Assembly (NCBI GenBank): GCA_016714815.1
Contig: JADKBZ010000025.1
Span: forward strand, 1-43,416
Origin: Holophagales bacterium
GTDB taxonomy: Bacteria; Acidobacteriota; Thermoanaerobaculia; UBA5066
Reading direction: 5' to 3'
DNA length: 43,416 nt
Shown here: in pieces, positions 32,289 through 40,650 of the stretch
How the letters are laid out: each line of letters starts with the position of its first letter
How positions within the stretch are numbered: position 1 is the stretch's first letter
Program-made: the position numbers and the translations under genes
Notes under the pieces: model-generated
What the model was told of the DNA's origin: nothing
The model's database searches: none
The model's input: the letters and a program-made list of their open reading frames with translations, nothing else

Positions 32289-33692
32289 GTGCGCGACACG
32301 AGCTACGCCGCCGTCCTCTCCCGCAGGAACGAGATCATGAAGGCGAGCCTCGGGATCGACTTCGACACCTACGTGTCGAGCCCCGTCGCCTTCGACTACG
32401 AGCGGATGATGGCCGACACCGGCTATTCGCTCGACGACATCGCGCGCATTCAGTTCGAGACGAAGGTCGGCGGCACGCCGCTCCACGAGCTGACGCGCCT
32501 GACGGAGGCCGTCCGCGCTTTCTCCGGCCCCGGCAAGGGGGCGCGGATCCTCGTGAAGGACGAGGCCGCGAACGCCTCCGGCTCCTTCAAGGCCCGCCGC
32601 GCGTCGATCAGCGCGTACGAGGCGAAGAAGCGGGGCTTCGCGGGGGTGATCGCCGCCACGAGCGGCAACTACGGCGCCGGCGTCGCGAGCCAGGCCGCGA
32701 TGCGTGACCTCCGGTGCATCATTCTGCAGGAGGTCTTCGACAGCCGCGGCGTCGGCCAGCCGGAGATCCTCGAGAAGTCGCGGGCCTGCGAGGCGTACGG
32801 CGCGGAGGTCCAGCGCCTCACCGTCGGTCCCGAGCTCTTCTACATCCTTCTCCGGACGCTCGAGGAGACGGGCTACTTCAACGCGAGCCTCTACACGCCG
32901 TTCGGGATCCGGGGCGTCGAGACTCTCGGCGTCGAGATCGCCCGGCAGGTGCGGGACCGATACGGGAAGGACCCCGACGCCGTCGTCATCACCCACGCCG
33001 GCGGCGGCAATCTGACCGGCACCGCGCGCGGCCTGCTGGCCGAAGGCTGCGACGGGACGCGCATCGTCGCCTGCTCCGTCGACCTCGCCGGCCTCCACAT
33101 GGCCTCGGACAACGACTTCAACCGCAAGAGCTTCACCACGGGCCACACCGGTTTCGGTGTGCCGTTCGCCACGTGGCCCGACCGGGTCGATGTCCCGCGC
33201 AACGCGGCGCGGAGCCTCCGCTACATGGACGAGTACCAGCTCGTCAGCCAGGGCGAGGTCTTCTACGTCACCGAGCTCCTGACGAAGCTCGAAGGGCTCG
33301 AGCGCGGCCCCGCCGGGAACACGAGCCTCACGGCCGCGGTGACGATCGCCCGCGAGATGGATCGCGACCAGGTCGTCGTCGTCCAGGAGACCGAGTACAC
33401 CGGCGCCGGAAAGCACCACAACCGCCAGCTCTCGTTTGCGCGGGAGAACGGCATCGAGGTGCGCGTCGGCGACCCGACCGGGAACGTTCCTGGGAAGACG
33501 ATCGTCATTCCCGAGCGGCTCGAGCAGGTGCGGGGCCGGGTCCAGGAGATGGACAAGCTCCGTATCTCTTACCTGAAGAACGCCGCGAAGCTGCACCCGG
33601 TGGAGAAGTGGACCGACGGCGACGTCGCGTTCCTCGCCGCCGACCTCAAGAAAGACCCGGCCTGGGTCCGCCAGGCCGCCCCGACCCTCGTG
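32289..33692 (+). CDS. ortB: 2-amino-4-ketopentanoate thiolase, beta subunit (PLP-dependent); stop codon missing in frame
   Basis: About 468 residues from GTG 32289, preceded by GGGAGGG. It is a fold-type II PLP enzyme of the threonine-synthase group: ASGSFKARRASISAYEA carries the PLP lysine (Lys101), and TSGNYGAGVASQAA and HAGGGNLTGTARGLL form the phosphate loops. With OrtA it performs the thiolytic cleavage yielding acetyl-CoA and D-alanine. The oddity is the 3' end. The frame passes through the oraS start with no stop and stays open, out of frame across oraS, into oraE. Both other frames have TGA here (33691-33693 and 33695-33697), just where the gene should end. A one-base indel in the last codons, real or in assembly, is likely. 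The end given is the last plausible codon. Confidence 0.88.
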
Positions 33693-33711
33693 AGTGACGG
33701 AGACGAAGACG

Positions 33712-34086
33712 ATGACCGACGACAGGATCGCCCGCTTCGAGACGCGCCGCGAGGCGCTCGGCAAGCTGACGGACGAAGAGCTGAAGGCCCGTTTCTGGCT
33801 GCTGACGAACAAGGTGGTCGAGCCGATCGTCGACCTCGCCAGGAGCCACACGAGCCCCTCCATCGAGAGGTCGGTCCTCCTGCGGATGGGGATCGACTCC
33901 GTTTCGAGCCAGGGGGTCGTGAAGCGGATCCTCGACGCCGGCCTCCTCGGGAAGGGCGCCGGGCACGTCGTCCTGAAGCTCTCGAAGAAGAACGGGACCG
34001 ACGTCCGTGCCGCCGCGCAGGCGATCCTCGACGACCGGACCGTCCTCGAAGGGCTCTTCCAGGCCGGCGCCGAGAGGCAGCCATGA
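33712..34086 (+). CDS. oraS: D-ornithine 4,5-aminomutase, S (small) subunit
   Basis: 124 residues from ATG 33712, with GGAG nine bases upstream; a GTG at 33694 would add six residues but has no binding site. The sequence RFETRREALGKLTDEELKAR, YWLLTNKVV-like FWLLTNKVVEPIVDLARSHTS, and SIERSVLLRMGIDS, VVKRILDAGLLGKGAGHVV match OraS. OraS binds OraE and is required for the adenosylcobalamin- and PLP-dependent conversion of D-ornithine to 2,4-diaminopentanoate. The stop overlaps the oraE start (ATGA at 34083-34086), giving tight coupling and equal stoichiometry. An automatic caller that accepts the long ortB frame would miss this gene. Confidence 0.92.
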   Translation: MTDDRIARFETRREALGKLTDEELKARFWLLTNKVVEPIVDLARSHTSPSIERSVLLRMGIDSVSSQGVVKRILDAGLLGKGAGHVVLKLSKKNGTDVRAAAQAILDDRTVLEGLFQAGAERQP

Positions 34087-36287
34087 CGAAGCCGACTCCC
34101 CCGAACCAGAAGCTCGACATCGAGAAGATCCTCGAGGGGCTCGAGAACTATCACCCGCCCCGGAAGGGGTGGACCTGGCGCGACGTGCCGAAGGGCGGCG
34201 TCGACATGGGTCCCTTCCACTTCCGGGACATGTCGAGGCCGCTCGAGAGGTCCATCGGCCTCCCGGCAAGCAAGTACTTCGACCACATCGACCCGCAGCC
34301 GAGCTGCGTCGTGACGACCGAGATCGCGAGCGGCCGCTTCGAGGACGACCTGCGCCGGATGCGGATGGCGGCCTGGCACGGCGCCGACCACATCATGGTC
34401 ATCCGGACGACCGGGCAGAGCCACATCGACGGCCTCCTCGAGGGGACGCCCGAGGGGATCGGTGGCGTGCCGATCACGCGAAAGCAGATCCGGGCGAGCC
34501 GCAAGGCGTGCGACGAGATCGAGAAGGAGGTCGGGCGCCCGATCAACTTCCACTCGTACGTCTCCGGCGTCGCCGGCCCCGAGGTCGCCGTCCTCTTCGC
34601 CGAGGAGGGGATCAACGGCGCGCACCAGGACCCGCAGTACAACGTCCTCTACCGCAACGTGAACATGTACCGCTCCTTCGTCGACGCGGCGGAGGCGAAG
34701 AAGGTGATGGCGGGGGCGCGGATCTTCCAGATCGACGGCGCGCACAACGCGAACGCCACGGCGAAGGCGGGCTGGCTCGTCATGCCCGAGCTGATGGTCC
34801 AGCACGGCTTCAACTGCGCCTTCTCGGTCGCGGTCGGAATGGAGAAGGACCTCATCGGCCTCTCCACCGTCCCGCCGAATTCCCCTCCGGCGCCGAAGCT
34901 CTGGTACGACCTGCCGTACGCCGTCGCGCTGCGCGACTTCTTCAGCGATTTCAAGATGCGGGCGCAGCAGAACACCCGCTACATCGAGGCCGACATCGAG
35001 GAGGCGGTGAGGACCCACACGGTCGACACCCTCATCTCGATGCTCACCCGCGCCGACATCCAGAGCACGATCACCCCCGACGAGGGGCGGAACGTGCCGT
35101 GGCACTACAACAACATCCGCGGCGTCCAGACGGTCAAACAGACGTGGGCGGCCCTCGACGGCATCAAGGAGCTGGTGAGCCTCAACCACGACGGGCCGCT
35201 CGGCGAGATGTCGCGCGACCTGAAGGTGCGGGCCGTCGCCTTCCTCGAGGAGGTCCTCGAGGTGGGCGGCTACTTCGCGGCGGTGGAGAAGGGCTTCTTC
35301 GTCGACTCGGCGAAGTACCCCGAGCGCAGCGGCGACGGCATCGCGCGCGACGGCAACGGGGGCGTCGGCGCGGGCTCGCTCGTCGTCCGCGACGCGGACT
35401 ACTTCGCCCCCGTCTGCGACCACTTCGGGACGAACCACCTCCCCGAAGGCGCGACGAAGGCGTGCGACCCGATCGGCGGCTGCACCCTCTGCGACCCCGG
35501 CAAGATCGTCTTCATCGACGAGCTCGATCCCGAGGACAACTGCAACGCGCGCCTCGCGAAGACGCTGCCCTACCGGAAGGGAAACTCCATCAAGCCCGAA
35601 GCCGAGTGGGCGGGCGACGGGACGGTCCTGATCCAGCTCTTCGTCCCCGAGAACGAGGAGATCGCCCCGGTCTACGCCGTCGAGATGGCGAAGAAGATGG
35701 GGCTCGCCGACCCGGAGGTCATCAACACGATGGTCCTCCACCCGGCGGAGGGGTGCTTCGTCGAGGTGAAGGGAAAGGTCGCGTTCGACATCGACCGGAC
35801 GACGCTGAAGATCCCCGAGAAGGAAGTGATCCTTCCCGAGCAGGAGCTGCGCGACGTGGTGAAGGCGGTCGGCCTGAAGGTCGTCGCCGGGACCGTCGGC
35901 GAGGACGAGCACAGCGTCGGCCTCCGCGAGATCCTCGACATCAAGCACGGCGGCATCGAGAAGTACGGGGTGAAGTACCACTATCTCGGGACGTCGGTGC
36001 CCATCGGCAAGCTCGTCGACGCCGCCATCGAGACCGGCGCGCACGCCATCCTGATCTCCACGATCATCAGCCACAACGACACGCACCGCGCCCAGATGAG
36101 GAAGCTCTCCGAGCTCTGCCGCGAGAAGGGAATCCGCGAGCGGGTCGTCCTCGTCGCCGGCGGCACGCAGGTGAACCGCGACATGGCGAAGGAGACCGGC
36201 CTCGACGCCACCTTCGGCCGCGGGACGAAGGGAATCCACGTCGTGAACGCGATGGTGAAGGCGCTCCGCGCGCGGGGCGCCGCATAA
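34083..36287 (+). CDS. oraE: D-ornithine 4,5-aminomutase, E (large, B12/PLP) subunit
   Basis: 734 residues from ATG 34083, overlapping the oraS stop. It is the catalytic subunit. The long N-terminal part is the PLP-binding barrel (SCVVTTEIASGRFEDDLRRM, HIMVIRTTGQSHIDGLLEGT, GINGAHQDPQYNVLYRNVNM). The C-terminal Rossmann domain carries the base-off cobalamin signature DxHxxG as DEHSVG at about residues 608-613, followed by EILDIKHGGIEKYG, HAILISTIISHNDTHRAQM and LVAGGTQVNRDMAKETG. Size and order match OraE of the clostridial pathway. It moves the terminal amino group of D-ornithine to C4 by a radical mechanism. The MutL-like gene follows after 82 nt. Confidence 0.95.
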   Translation: MTKPTPPNQKLDIEKILEGLENYHPPRKGWTWRDVPKGGVDMGPFHFRDMSRPLERSIGLPASKYFDHIDPQPSCVVTTEIASGRFEDDLRRMRMAAWHGADHIMVIRTTGQSHIDGLLEGTPEGIGGVPITRKQIRASRKACDEIEKEVGRPINFHSYVSGVAGPEVAVLFAEEGINGAHQDPQYNVLYRNVNMYRSFVDAAEAKKVMAGARIFQIDGAHNANATAKAGWLVMPELMVQHGFNCAFSVAVGMEKDLIGLSTVPPNSPPAPKLWYDLPYAVALRDFFSDFKMRAQQNTRYIEADIEEAVRTHTVDTLISMLTRADIQSTITPDEGRNVPWHYNNIRGVQTVKQTWAALDGIKELVSLNHDGPLGEMSRDLKVRAVAFLEEVLEVGGYFAAVEKGFFVDSAKYPERSGDGIARDGNGGVGAGSLVVRDADYFAPVCDHFGTNHLPEGATKACDPIGGCTLCDPGKIVFIDELDPEDNCNARLAKTLPYRKGNSIKPEAEWAGDGTVLIQLFVPENEEIAPVYAVEMAKKMGLADPEVINTMVLHPAEGCFVEVKGKVAFDIDRTTLKIPEKEVILPEQELRDVVKAVGLKVVAGTVGEDEHSVGLREILDIKHGGIEKYGVKYHYLGTSVPIGKLVDAAIETGAHAILISTIISHNDTHRAQMRKLSELCREKGIRERVVLVAGGTQVNRDMAKETGLDATFGRGTKGIHVVNAMVKALRARGAA

Positions 36288-36328
36288 CGAATCCGGCCGG
36301 GGGTGCGGCGGCGGGCCGCCCTCTGTCG

Positions 36329-36349
36329 CGCCTTCCCTCCCGGAAGGCG
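36329..36349 (+). promoter_or_regulatory. Hairpin in the oraE to mutL-like spacer
   Basis: CGCCTTCC (36329-36336) pairs perfectly with GGAAGGCG (36342-36349) across a 5-nt loop. It is in the only sizeable gap of the ornithine operon and could trim or stabilise the transcript, reducing expression of the downstream genes. There is no T tract. Confidence 0.4.
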
Positions 36350-36369
36350 GGGAACGAGGCACGCGGGCT

Positions 36370-37773
36370 TTGAGGCGGATCGAGATCCTGACGCTCGAGG
36401 TCGGCTCGACGATCACGAAGGCGAACGGCTTCGTACGTCGGGCCGGCGGCGGCTTCGATCACGTCGCCCAGGGCTTCGCCCCGACGAGCGTCGCATCCGG
36501 CGACGTCGGCCTCGGTGTCGACACGGCCCTCGCGGACCTCGCCGCGACCTCCGGGCTCGACCCCGCCGGGGCCGAGACGTTCGTCAACAGCTCGGCGGCC
36601 GGCGGCCTCCGGATGACCGTCCACGGCCTGACGCTCTCGATGACCGCCCGCGCGGCGCGGGAGGCCGCGCTCGGCGCGGGCGGGATCGTGAAGATGGTGA
36701 CGGCGGGAGAGCTCGGCGACTTCGAGCTCGACGAGATCCGTGCGCTCCGCCCAAACCTCGTCCTCCTCGCCGGCGGCGTCGACTACGGCGAGAAGGCGAT
36801 CGTCCTCGCCAACGCGCGGAAGCTCGCGAGCCTCGCGAGCTCTGGTCAGGCCGCCGACGCCGCGGACTCGTCGGACTCCTCCAGGCGCGGCCTGGCGGTT
36901 CCGGTCCTCTACGCGGGAAACGCGGCCCTTCGGAGGCCGATCGAGGAGCTCTTCCGTGCCGCGGGCGTCGAGCTCTTCGTCGCCGAGAACGTCTTCCCCG
37001 ACGTCGACGTCCTGAACGTCGATCCTCTCCGCCGCCTCGTCCACGAGGCGTTTGGCCGCCACATCGTTCACGCGCCTGGGATGGCGCGCCTCGCAACGCT
37101 CACGCGCCACGAGATCCTCCCGACGCCCGGCGCCGTCCTCCGCGCCGCCGAGCTCTTCGCCGAGGTCGCGGGCGACTGCCTCGTCTTCGACGTCGGCGGC
37201 GCGACGACGGACGTCCACAGCGTGACGGAAGGGGGCGCCGAGTGGCACTCCCGCCTCGTGGAGCCGGAGCCGCGCGCGAAGCGGACCGTCGAGGGGGACC
37301 TCGGTGTCTACGTGAACGCCCGGCACGTCGTCGAGCTCTCGGGGGACGCGGCGGCCGAGGCGCACCTCGAGGACCTCGCAGCCCTTCCGGCCACCCAGCG
37401 GGAGAAGGCGCTCACGCGCTGGCTCTGCGAGAAGGCCGTCTCCATCGGCGCCCGGCGGCACGCGGGCGTCGTCTCCGACCTCTACACCCCCACCGGCCGC
37501 CGCCAGGTCGTCAAGGGAAAGGACCTGACCGCCGTGAAATGGGTCGTCGCCACGGGCGGCGCCCTGACGAAGGTGGAAGGCGCCGCCGAGTGCCTGCGCG
37601 CCGTCTGCACCGGCGCCGGCAGGCACCTCCTCCCCGACCCGTCCGCCACGATCCTCGTCGACGCCGAGTACCGCTTCAGCGCCCTCGGCACCCTTGCCCA
37701 CGCCTTCCCCGACGACGTCCGCGCGACGTTCCGCCAGTGGATCGACGCGCAGGCGTCGACGGCCCGGAAGTGA
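36370..37773 (+). CDS. MutL/GlmL-family protein, probable aminomutase reactivase
   Basis: 467 residues from TTG 36370. The N-terminal ILTLEVGSTITKANGF is the phosphate-1 loop of the ASKHA ATPase fold. FVNSSAAGGLRMTVHGLT, LVLLAGGVDYGEKAIVLANA and LVFDVGGATTDVHSVTEG (second phosphate loop) are typical of MutL, the protein encoded between the two subunit genes of B12 glutamate mutase. The DNA-repair MutL is unrelated. Members probably act as ATP-driven chaperones that swap damaged cobalamin. Its position between oraE and orr suggests the same for ornithine aminomutase. The start is not fixed by a strong binding site. Confidence 0.85.
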   Translation: MRRIEILTLEVGSTITKANGFVRRAGGGFDHVAQGFAPTSVASGDVGLGVDTALADLAATSGLDPAGAETFVNSSAAGGLRMTVHGLTLSMTARAAREAALGAGGIVKMVTAGELGDFELDEIRALRPNLVLLAGGVDYGEKAIVLANARKLASLASSGQAADAADSSDSSRRGLAVPVLYAGNAALRRPIEELFRAAGVELFVAENVFPDVDVLNVDPLRRLVHEAFGRHIVHAPGMARLATLTRHEILPTPGAVLRAAELFAEVAGDCLVFDVGGATTDVHSVTEGGAEWHSRLVEPEPRAKRTVEGDLGVYVNARHVVELSGDAAAEAHLEDLAALPATQREKALTRWLCEKAVSIGARRHAGVVSDLYTPTGRRQVVKGKDLTAVKWVVATGGALTKVEGAAECLRAVCTGAGRHLLPDPSATILVDAEYRFSALGTLAHAFPDDVRATFRQWIDAQASTARK

Positions 37774-37789
37774 TCAGGAGCCCCTTTCC

Positions 37790-38869
37790 ATGTACATCCG
37801 AACGCCCCGCCTCGAGATCTACCCCGACCGGATCACCCAGAACGCCCGCTCGGTCATCAACCTCTGCCACTTTCACGGCGTGCGGGTTGCGGCGGTGACG
37901 AAGGTCGCCTGCGCCCACCCGGCGGTCGTCAGCGCGCTCGTAGCGGGCGGGGCCGACATGGTCGCAGACAGCCGGATCAAGAACCTCCTGTCGATGGCGG
38001 ACGCCGGCATCGACCGTCCTCTCATGCTCCTCCGGATTCCGGCGCCGAGCCGCGTCACCGACGTCGTCCGCTGCGCGAACGTGACCCTCAACAGCAACCT
38101 GCGCACCATCGAGCTCCTCTCCGAGGCGGCGGTGATGCACGACGTCCTCCACCAGGTCATCGTGATGGTCGACGTGGGAGACCTGCGCGAAGGGGTCTGG
38201 CCCGACCGCGCCATCGAGATCGTGCGGGGCGCCGGAAAGCTCCGGAACATCGAGGTGATCGGCCTCGGCTGCAACCTCGCCTGCTATGGCGGAGTGATCC
38301 CGACGGTGGCGAACATGAAGGCCCTCATCGACGTGCGCGACCGCTGCCGCGAGGCGACGGGGCTCGCCCTGAACGTCCTCTCGGGGGGCAACAGCGCCAA
38401 CCTCCCCCTTCTCGAGAGCGGGGAGATGCCGCGGGAGATCAACCATTTCCGCATCGGCGAGGCGATCGTCCTCGGCCGCAACGTCATCGACCGGAGCCCC
38501 TGGCCGGGAACCCGGCAGGACACCTTCCGGATCGTGGCCGAGGTCGTCGAGGTGGAGCGCAAGCCCTCGATGCCGATCGGCGACCGCGGGCAGGACGCCT
38601 TCGGCGACACGCCGGAGTTCGAGGACCGGGGGGTCCACCTGCGCGCCATCTGCAACCTCGGCCGGCAGGACTGCGTCGTCGACGGCATCGAGCCGCTGAT
38701 GCCGGGGATCAAGGTCCTCGGCGGGTCGAGCGACCACCTGATCCTCGACGTCGAGGACGCGGAGGAGAATGTGAAGGTGGGGGACGAGCTCGCGTTCTGG
38801 CCCGGCTACGGCGCGCTCCTGGCGGCGAGCACGAGCCCCTACGTCCAGAAAGTCGTGATCCGCGGATGA
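37790..38869 (+). CDS. orr: Ornithine racemase (alanine racemase-like fold)
   Basis: 359 residues from ATG 37790, with AGGAG upstream. The TIM-barrel N-terminus has IYPDRITQNARSVINLCHFH and VRVAAVTKVACAHPAVVSAL, where the Lys in VTKVA binds PLP. LMLLRIPAPSRVTDVVRCAN, VIVMVDVGDLREGVWP and LSGGNSANLPLLESGEMPRE are typical of the ornithine-racemase subgroup. It supplies D-ornithine for OraSE from L-ornithine. The stop overlaps the alr start (ATGA at 38866-38869). Presence of the whole Ora/Ort set makes the substrate assignment firm although the fold is shared with other amino-acid racemases. Confidence 0.9.
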   Translation: MYIRTPRLEIYPDRITQNARSVINLCHFHGVRVAAVTKVACAHPAVVSALVAGGADMVADSRIKNLLSMADAGIDRPLMLLRIPAPSRVTDVVRCANVTLNSNLRTIELLSEAAVMHDVLHQVIVMVDVGDLREGVWPDRAIEIVRGAGKLRNIEVIGLGCNLACYGGVIPTVANMKALIDVRDRCREATGLALNVLSGGNSANLPLLESGEMPREINHFRIGEAIVLGRNVIDRSPWPGTRQDTFRIVAEVVEVERKPSMPIGDRGQDAFGDTPEFEDRGVHLRAICNLGRQDCVVDGIEPLMPGIKVLGGSSDHLILDVEDAEENVKVGDELAFWPGYGALLAASTSPYVQKVVIRG

Positions 38870-39993
38870 GCCTCCTCTACGCCACACACGCCCGCGTCCA
38901 CCTCGGCAACATCCGGGACAACCTCCGCGCGATCCGCGCCGCGGTCGGCCCGGAGCGGAAGGTCCTCGTCGCCGTGAAGGCGAACGGCTACGGGCACGGC
39001 GCGGTCGAGGTCTCTCGGATGGCCGAAGCCACAGGCACGGCCGATTGGCTCGGCGTGGCGACGGTGCCGGAAGGCCTGCAGCTGCGCGAGGCGGGGCTCA
39101 GGCTCCCCATCCTCAAGCTCGGCCCGACGTTCCCGTGGGAGATGAGGGCCGCCGTCGAGGCCGGCCTGACTCTCGCCGTCTGCTCGCGCGAGGAAGCCGA
39201 GGCTCTGGGCGAGGCCGTCCGCGACGCGAACCGCCCGGCGTCGGTTCACCTGAAGGTCGACACGGGAATGGGGCGTGTCGGCGTGAGCGTCGCCGAGGCT
39301 CCCGCCCTGGCGCGATTCGTCGTCGGCCTCCCGGGCGTCGTCCTCGAGGGGGTCTTCACCCACCTTCCCGTGAGCGATGCGGCGGACGCGACCTTCACGC
39401 GCGAGCAGATCCTCCGCTTCCGGACGACCGCGGGCCTCGTGCAGGAAGCCGCCATGCGGCGGCTCCTCGTCCACTGCGCCAACTCGGGCGCCATCCTCGG
39501 CCACGAGTCCTCCTGGCTCGACCTGGTGCGGCCGGGAATCATGGTCTACGGCTTCCGTCCGGACCCCGAGTCGCCCGCCACGATTCCCCTGAAGCCCGGG
39601 ATGAGCCTCCTGACCCGCGTCTCCTTCGTGAAGAAGGTCGCGCGCGGCACCTCCGTCGGCTACGGCCGCACCTGGGTCGCCCCCGCCGACACGACCATCG
39701 CGACGATCCCCGCGGGTTACGCCGACGGCTTCAACCGCCTCTTCTCGAATCGGGGGCGCGTTCTCATCGACGGGCGGAGCTTTCCCGTCGTCGGCCGCGT
39801 CTGCATGGACCAGAGCATGGTCGACCTCGGACCCGGGACGGACGTGAAGGTCGGCGACGAGGTCGTCCTGATGGGCCGAAGCGGTGAGCTGGAAATCTCC
39901 TGCGAGGAGTGGGCGGAGAAGCTCGGGACGATCACCTACGAGGTGACGTGCCAGGTGAACTCGAGGGTGGTCCGGCTGCACGACCCGTACTGA
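38866..39993 (+). CDS. alr: Alanine racemase
   Basis: 375 residues, overlapping orr by 4 nt. Classical Alr motifs are present: VAVKANGYGHGAVEVSRMAE with the PLP lysine, HLKVDTGMGRVGV, FTHLPVSDAADATFTREQI, LVRPGIMVYGFRP, SVGYGRTWVAP, TIPAGYADGFNRLFSNRG (the catalytic Tyr loop) and GRVCMDQSMVDLGPG. It interconverts L- and D-alanine. In most genomes alr serves peptidoglycan synthesis. Here it is coupled to the ornithine pathway, whose thiolase releases D-alanine, so catabolic conversion to L-alanine is a likely additional or main role. The enzyme family is certain; the role is inferred from context. Confidence 0.93.
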   Translation: MSLLYATHARVHLGNIRDNLRAIRAAVGPERKVLVAVKANGYGHGAVEVSRMAEATGTADWLGVATVPEGLQLREAGLRLPILKLGPTFPWEMRAAVEAGLTLAVCSREEAEALGEAVRDANRPASVHLKVDTGMGRVGVSVAEAPALARFVVGLPGVVLEGVFTHLPVSDAADATFTREQILRFRTTAGLVQEAAMRRLLVHCANSGAILGHESSWLDLVRPGIMVYGFRPDPESPATIPLKPGMSLLTRVSFVKKVARGTSVGYGRTWVAPADTTIATIPAGYADGFNRLFSNRGRVLIDGRSFPVVGRVCMDQSMVDLGPGTDVKVGDEVVLMGRSGELEISCEEWAEKLGTITYEVTCQVNSRVVRLHDPY

Positions 39994-39997
39994 TCCA

Positions 39998-40083
39998 TTT
40001 TTTCGGAGAACTGGCCGGATCCCGGTCCTTCCGGCCGCGAAAAGGGGACGAAAGCCGTCTTTCTGACGAATTCCCGAAAAAAA
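39998..40083. repeat. Nested inverted repeats between alr and the sigma-factor gene
   Basis: TTTTTTCGGAGAA (39998-40010) is the inverse complement of TTCCCGAAAAAAA (40071-40083) apart from one bulged base. Inside, GGCCGG (40013-40018) pairs with CCGGCC (40031-40036). The structure begins 5 nt after the alr stop. It may end or process the ornithine transcript and insulates it from the sigma promoter. The T and A runs are striking in this GC-rich DNA. Confidence 0.5.
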
Positions 40084-40094
40084 TGATGCGGGGT

Positions 40095-40126
40095 TGTTGG
40101 AGAATTCGGCGTCTCGCGGAGCTTAG
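40095..40126 (+). promoter_or_regulatory. Bipartite promoter-like element in front of the sigma-factor gene
   Basis: TGTTGGA (40095-40101), ten bases, then TCTCGCGGAGCTTAG (40112-40126). The same two blocks with the same 10-nt gap occur at 42080-42111 in front of the exported peptide gene. If TGTTGG is the -35, transcription would start at about 40129, the ATG itself, giving a leaderless message with CGGAGC in the -10 position. Recognition by the sigma factor encoded here is inferred. Confidence 0.6.
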
Positions 40127-40128
40127 TG

Positions 40129-40650
40129 ATGGATGCCGAACCCCGGACCCCCCGGACCCGGCTGGAGCTCGCCGAAAACATCGCGGGCCGCGGAGACCTG
40201 TGCCGCCGAATGGAAGCGCACGTCCGGCACCGGTTCCGGCTCTCGGCTCCCGAGGTCGACGACGTGATCCAGGACGTGGTCCTCGAGCTCATGCGCTACG
40301 AAGAGCCGGTCCGCGACTCCGAAGGGCTCGTCTTCCGGATCCTGCATCTCCGCACGCTCCAGCTCCTCCGCAGACGCGGCGTCCGGCGTGAGGAGCCCAT
40401 CGAGGACGACCTGAGGACGGCGGAGGACCTGCCGATTCAAGGCCCGGACGCCGACGTCCGCATCCTCCTCCGCCAGACGCTCGCGCAGACGACTCCCGCC
40501 TGCCGCCGCCTCATCCGGGCCCACTACCTCGAGGGAAAGACCCTCAAGGAAACGGCCGAAGCCCTCTCCTACGCTTCGCTGAACGTCGTCTGGACCCTCC
40601 TCGACCGCTGCATCCGCCGCCTCCGCTCCGTTCTCGGAGTCACCCGATGA
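40129..40650 (+). CDS. ECF-type RNA polymerase sigma factor
   Basis: 173 residues from ATG 40129, with GGAG seven bases upstream; GTG 40126 would add one residue. Region 2 is HVRHRFRLSAPEVDDVIQDV through VFRILHLRTLQLLRRRG, with the acidic DDVIQDV core-binding helix. Region 4 is TPACRRLIRAHYLEGKTLKE then ETAEALSYASLNVVWTLLDR, a helix-turn-helix for the -35 box. Only these two regions are present, as in ECF factors. The stop overlaps the start of the zinc-finger/TPR gene (ATGA at 40647), which suggests that protein as its regulator. A duplicated promoter-like element suggests autoregulation and control of the peptide gene at 42184. Confidence 0.88.
   Translation: MDAEPRTPRTRLELAENIAGRGDLCRRMEAHVRHRFRLSAPEVDDVIQDVVLELMRYEEPVRDSEGLVFRILHLRTLQLLRRRGVRREEPIEDDLRTAEDLPIQGPDADVRILLRQTLAQTTPACRRLIRAHYLEGKTLKETAEALSYASLNVVWTLLDRCIRRLRSVLGVTR

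Noticed and set aside
32289..36287. A genuine OrtB-OraE fusion protein
   Set aside because: The middle stretch is out of frame with oraS, which is clearly real, and reads as Arg-rich nonsense. oraE has its own ATG coupled to the oraS stop.
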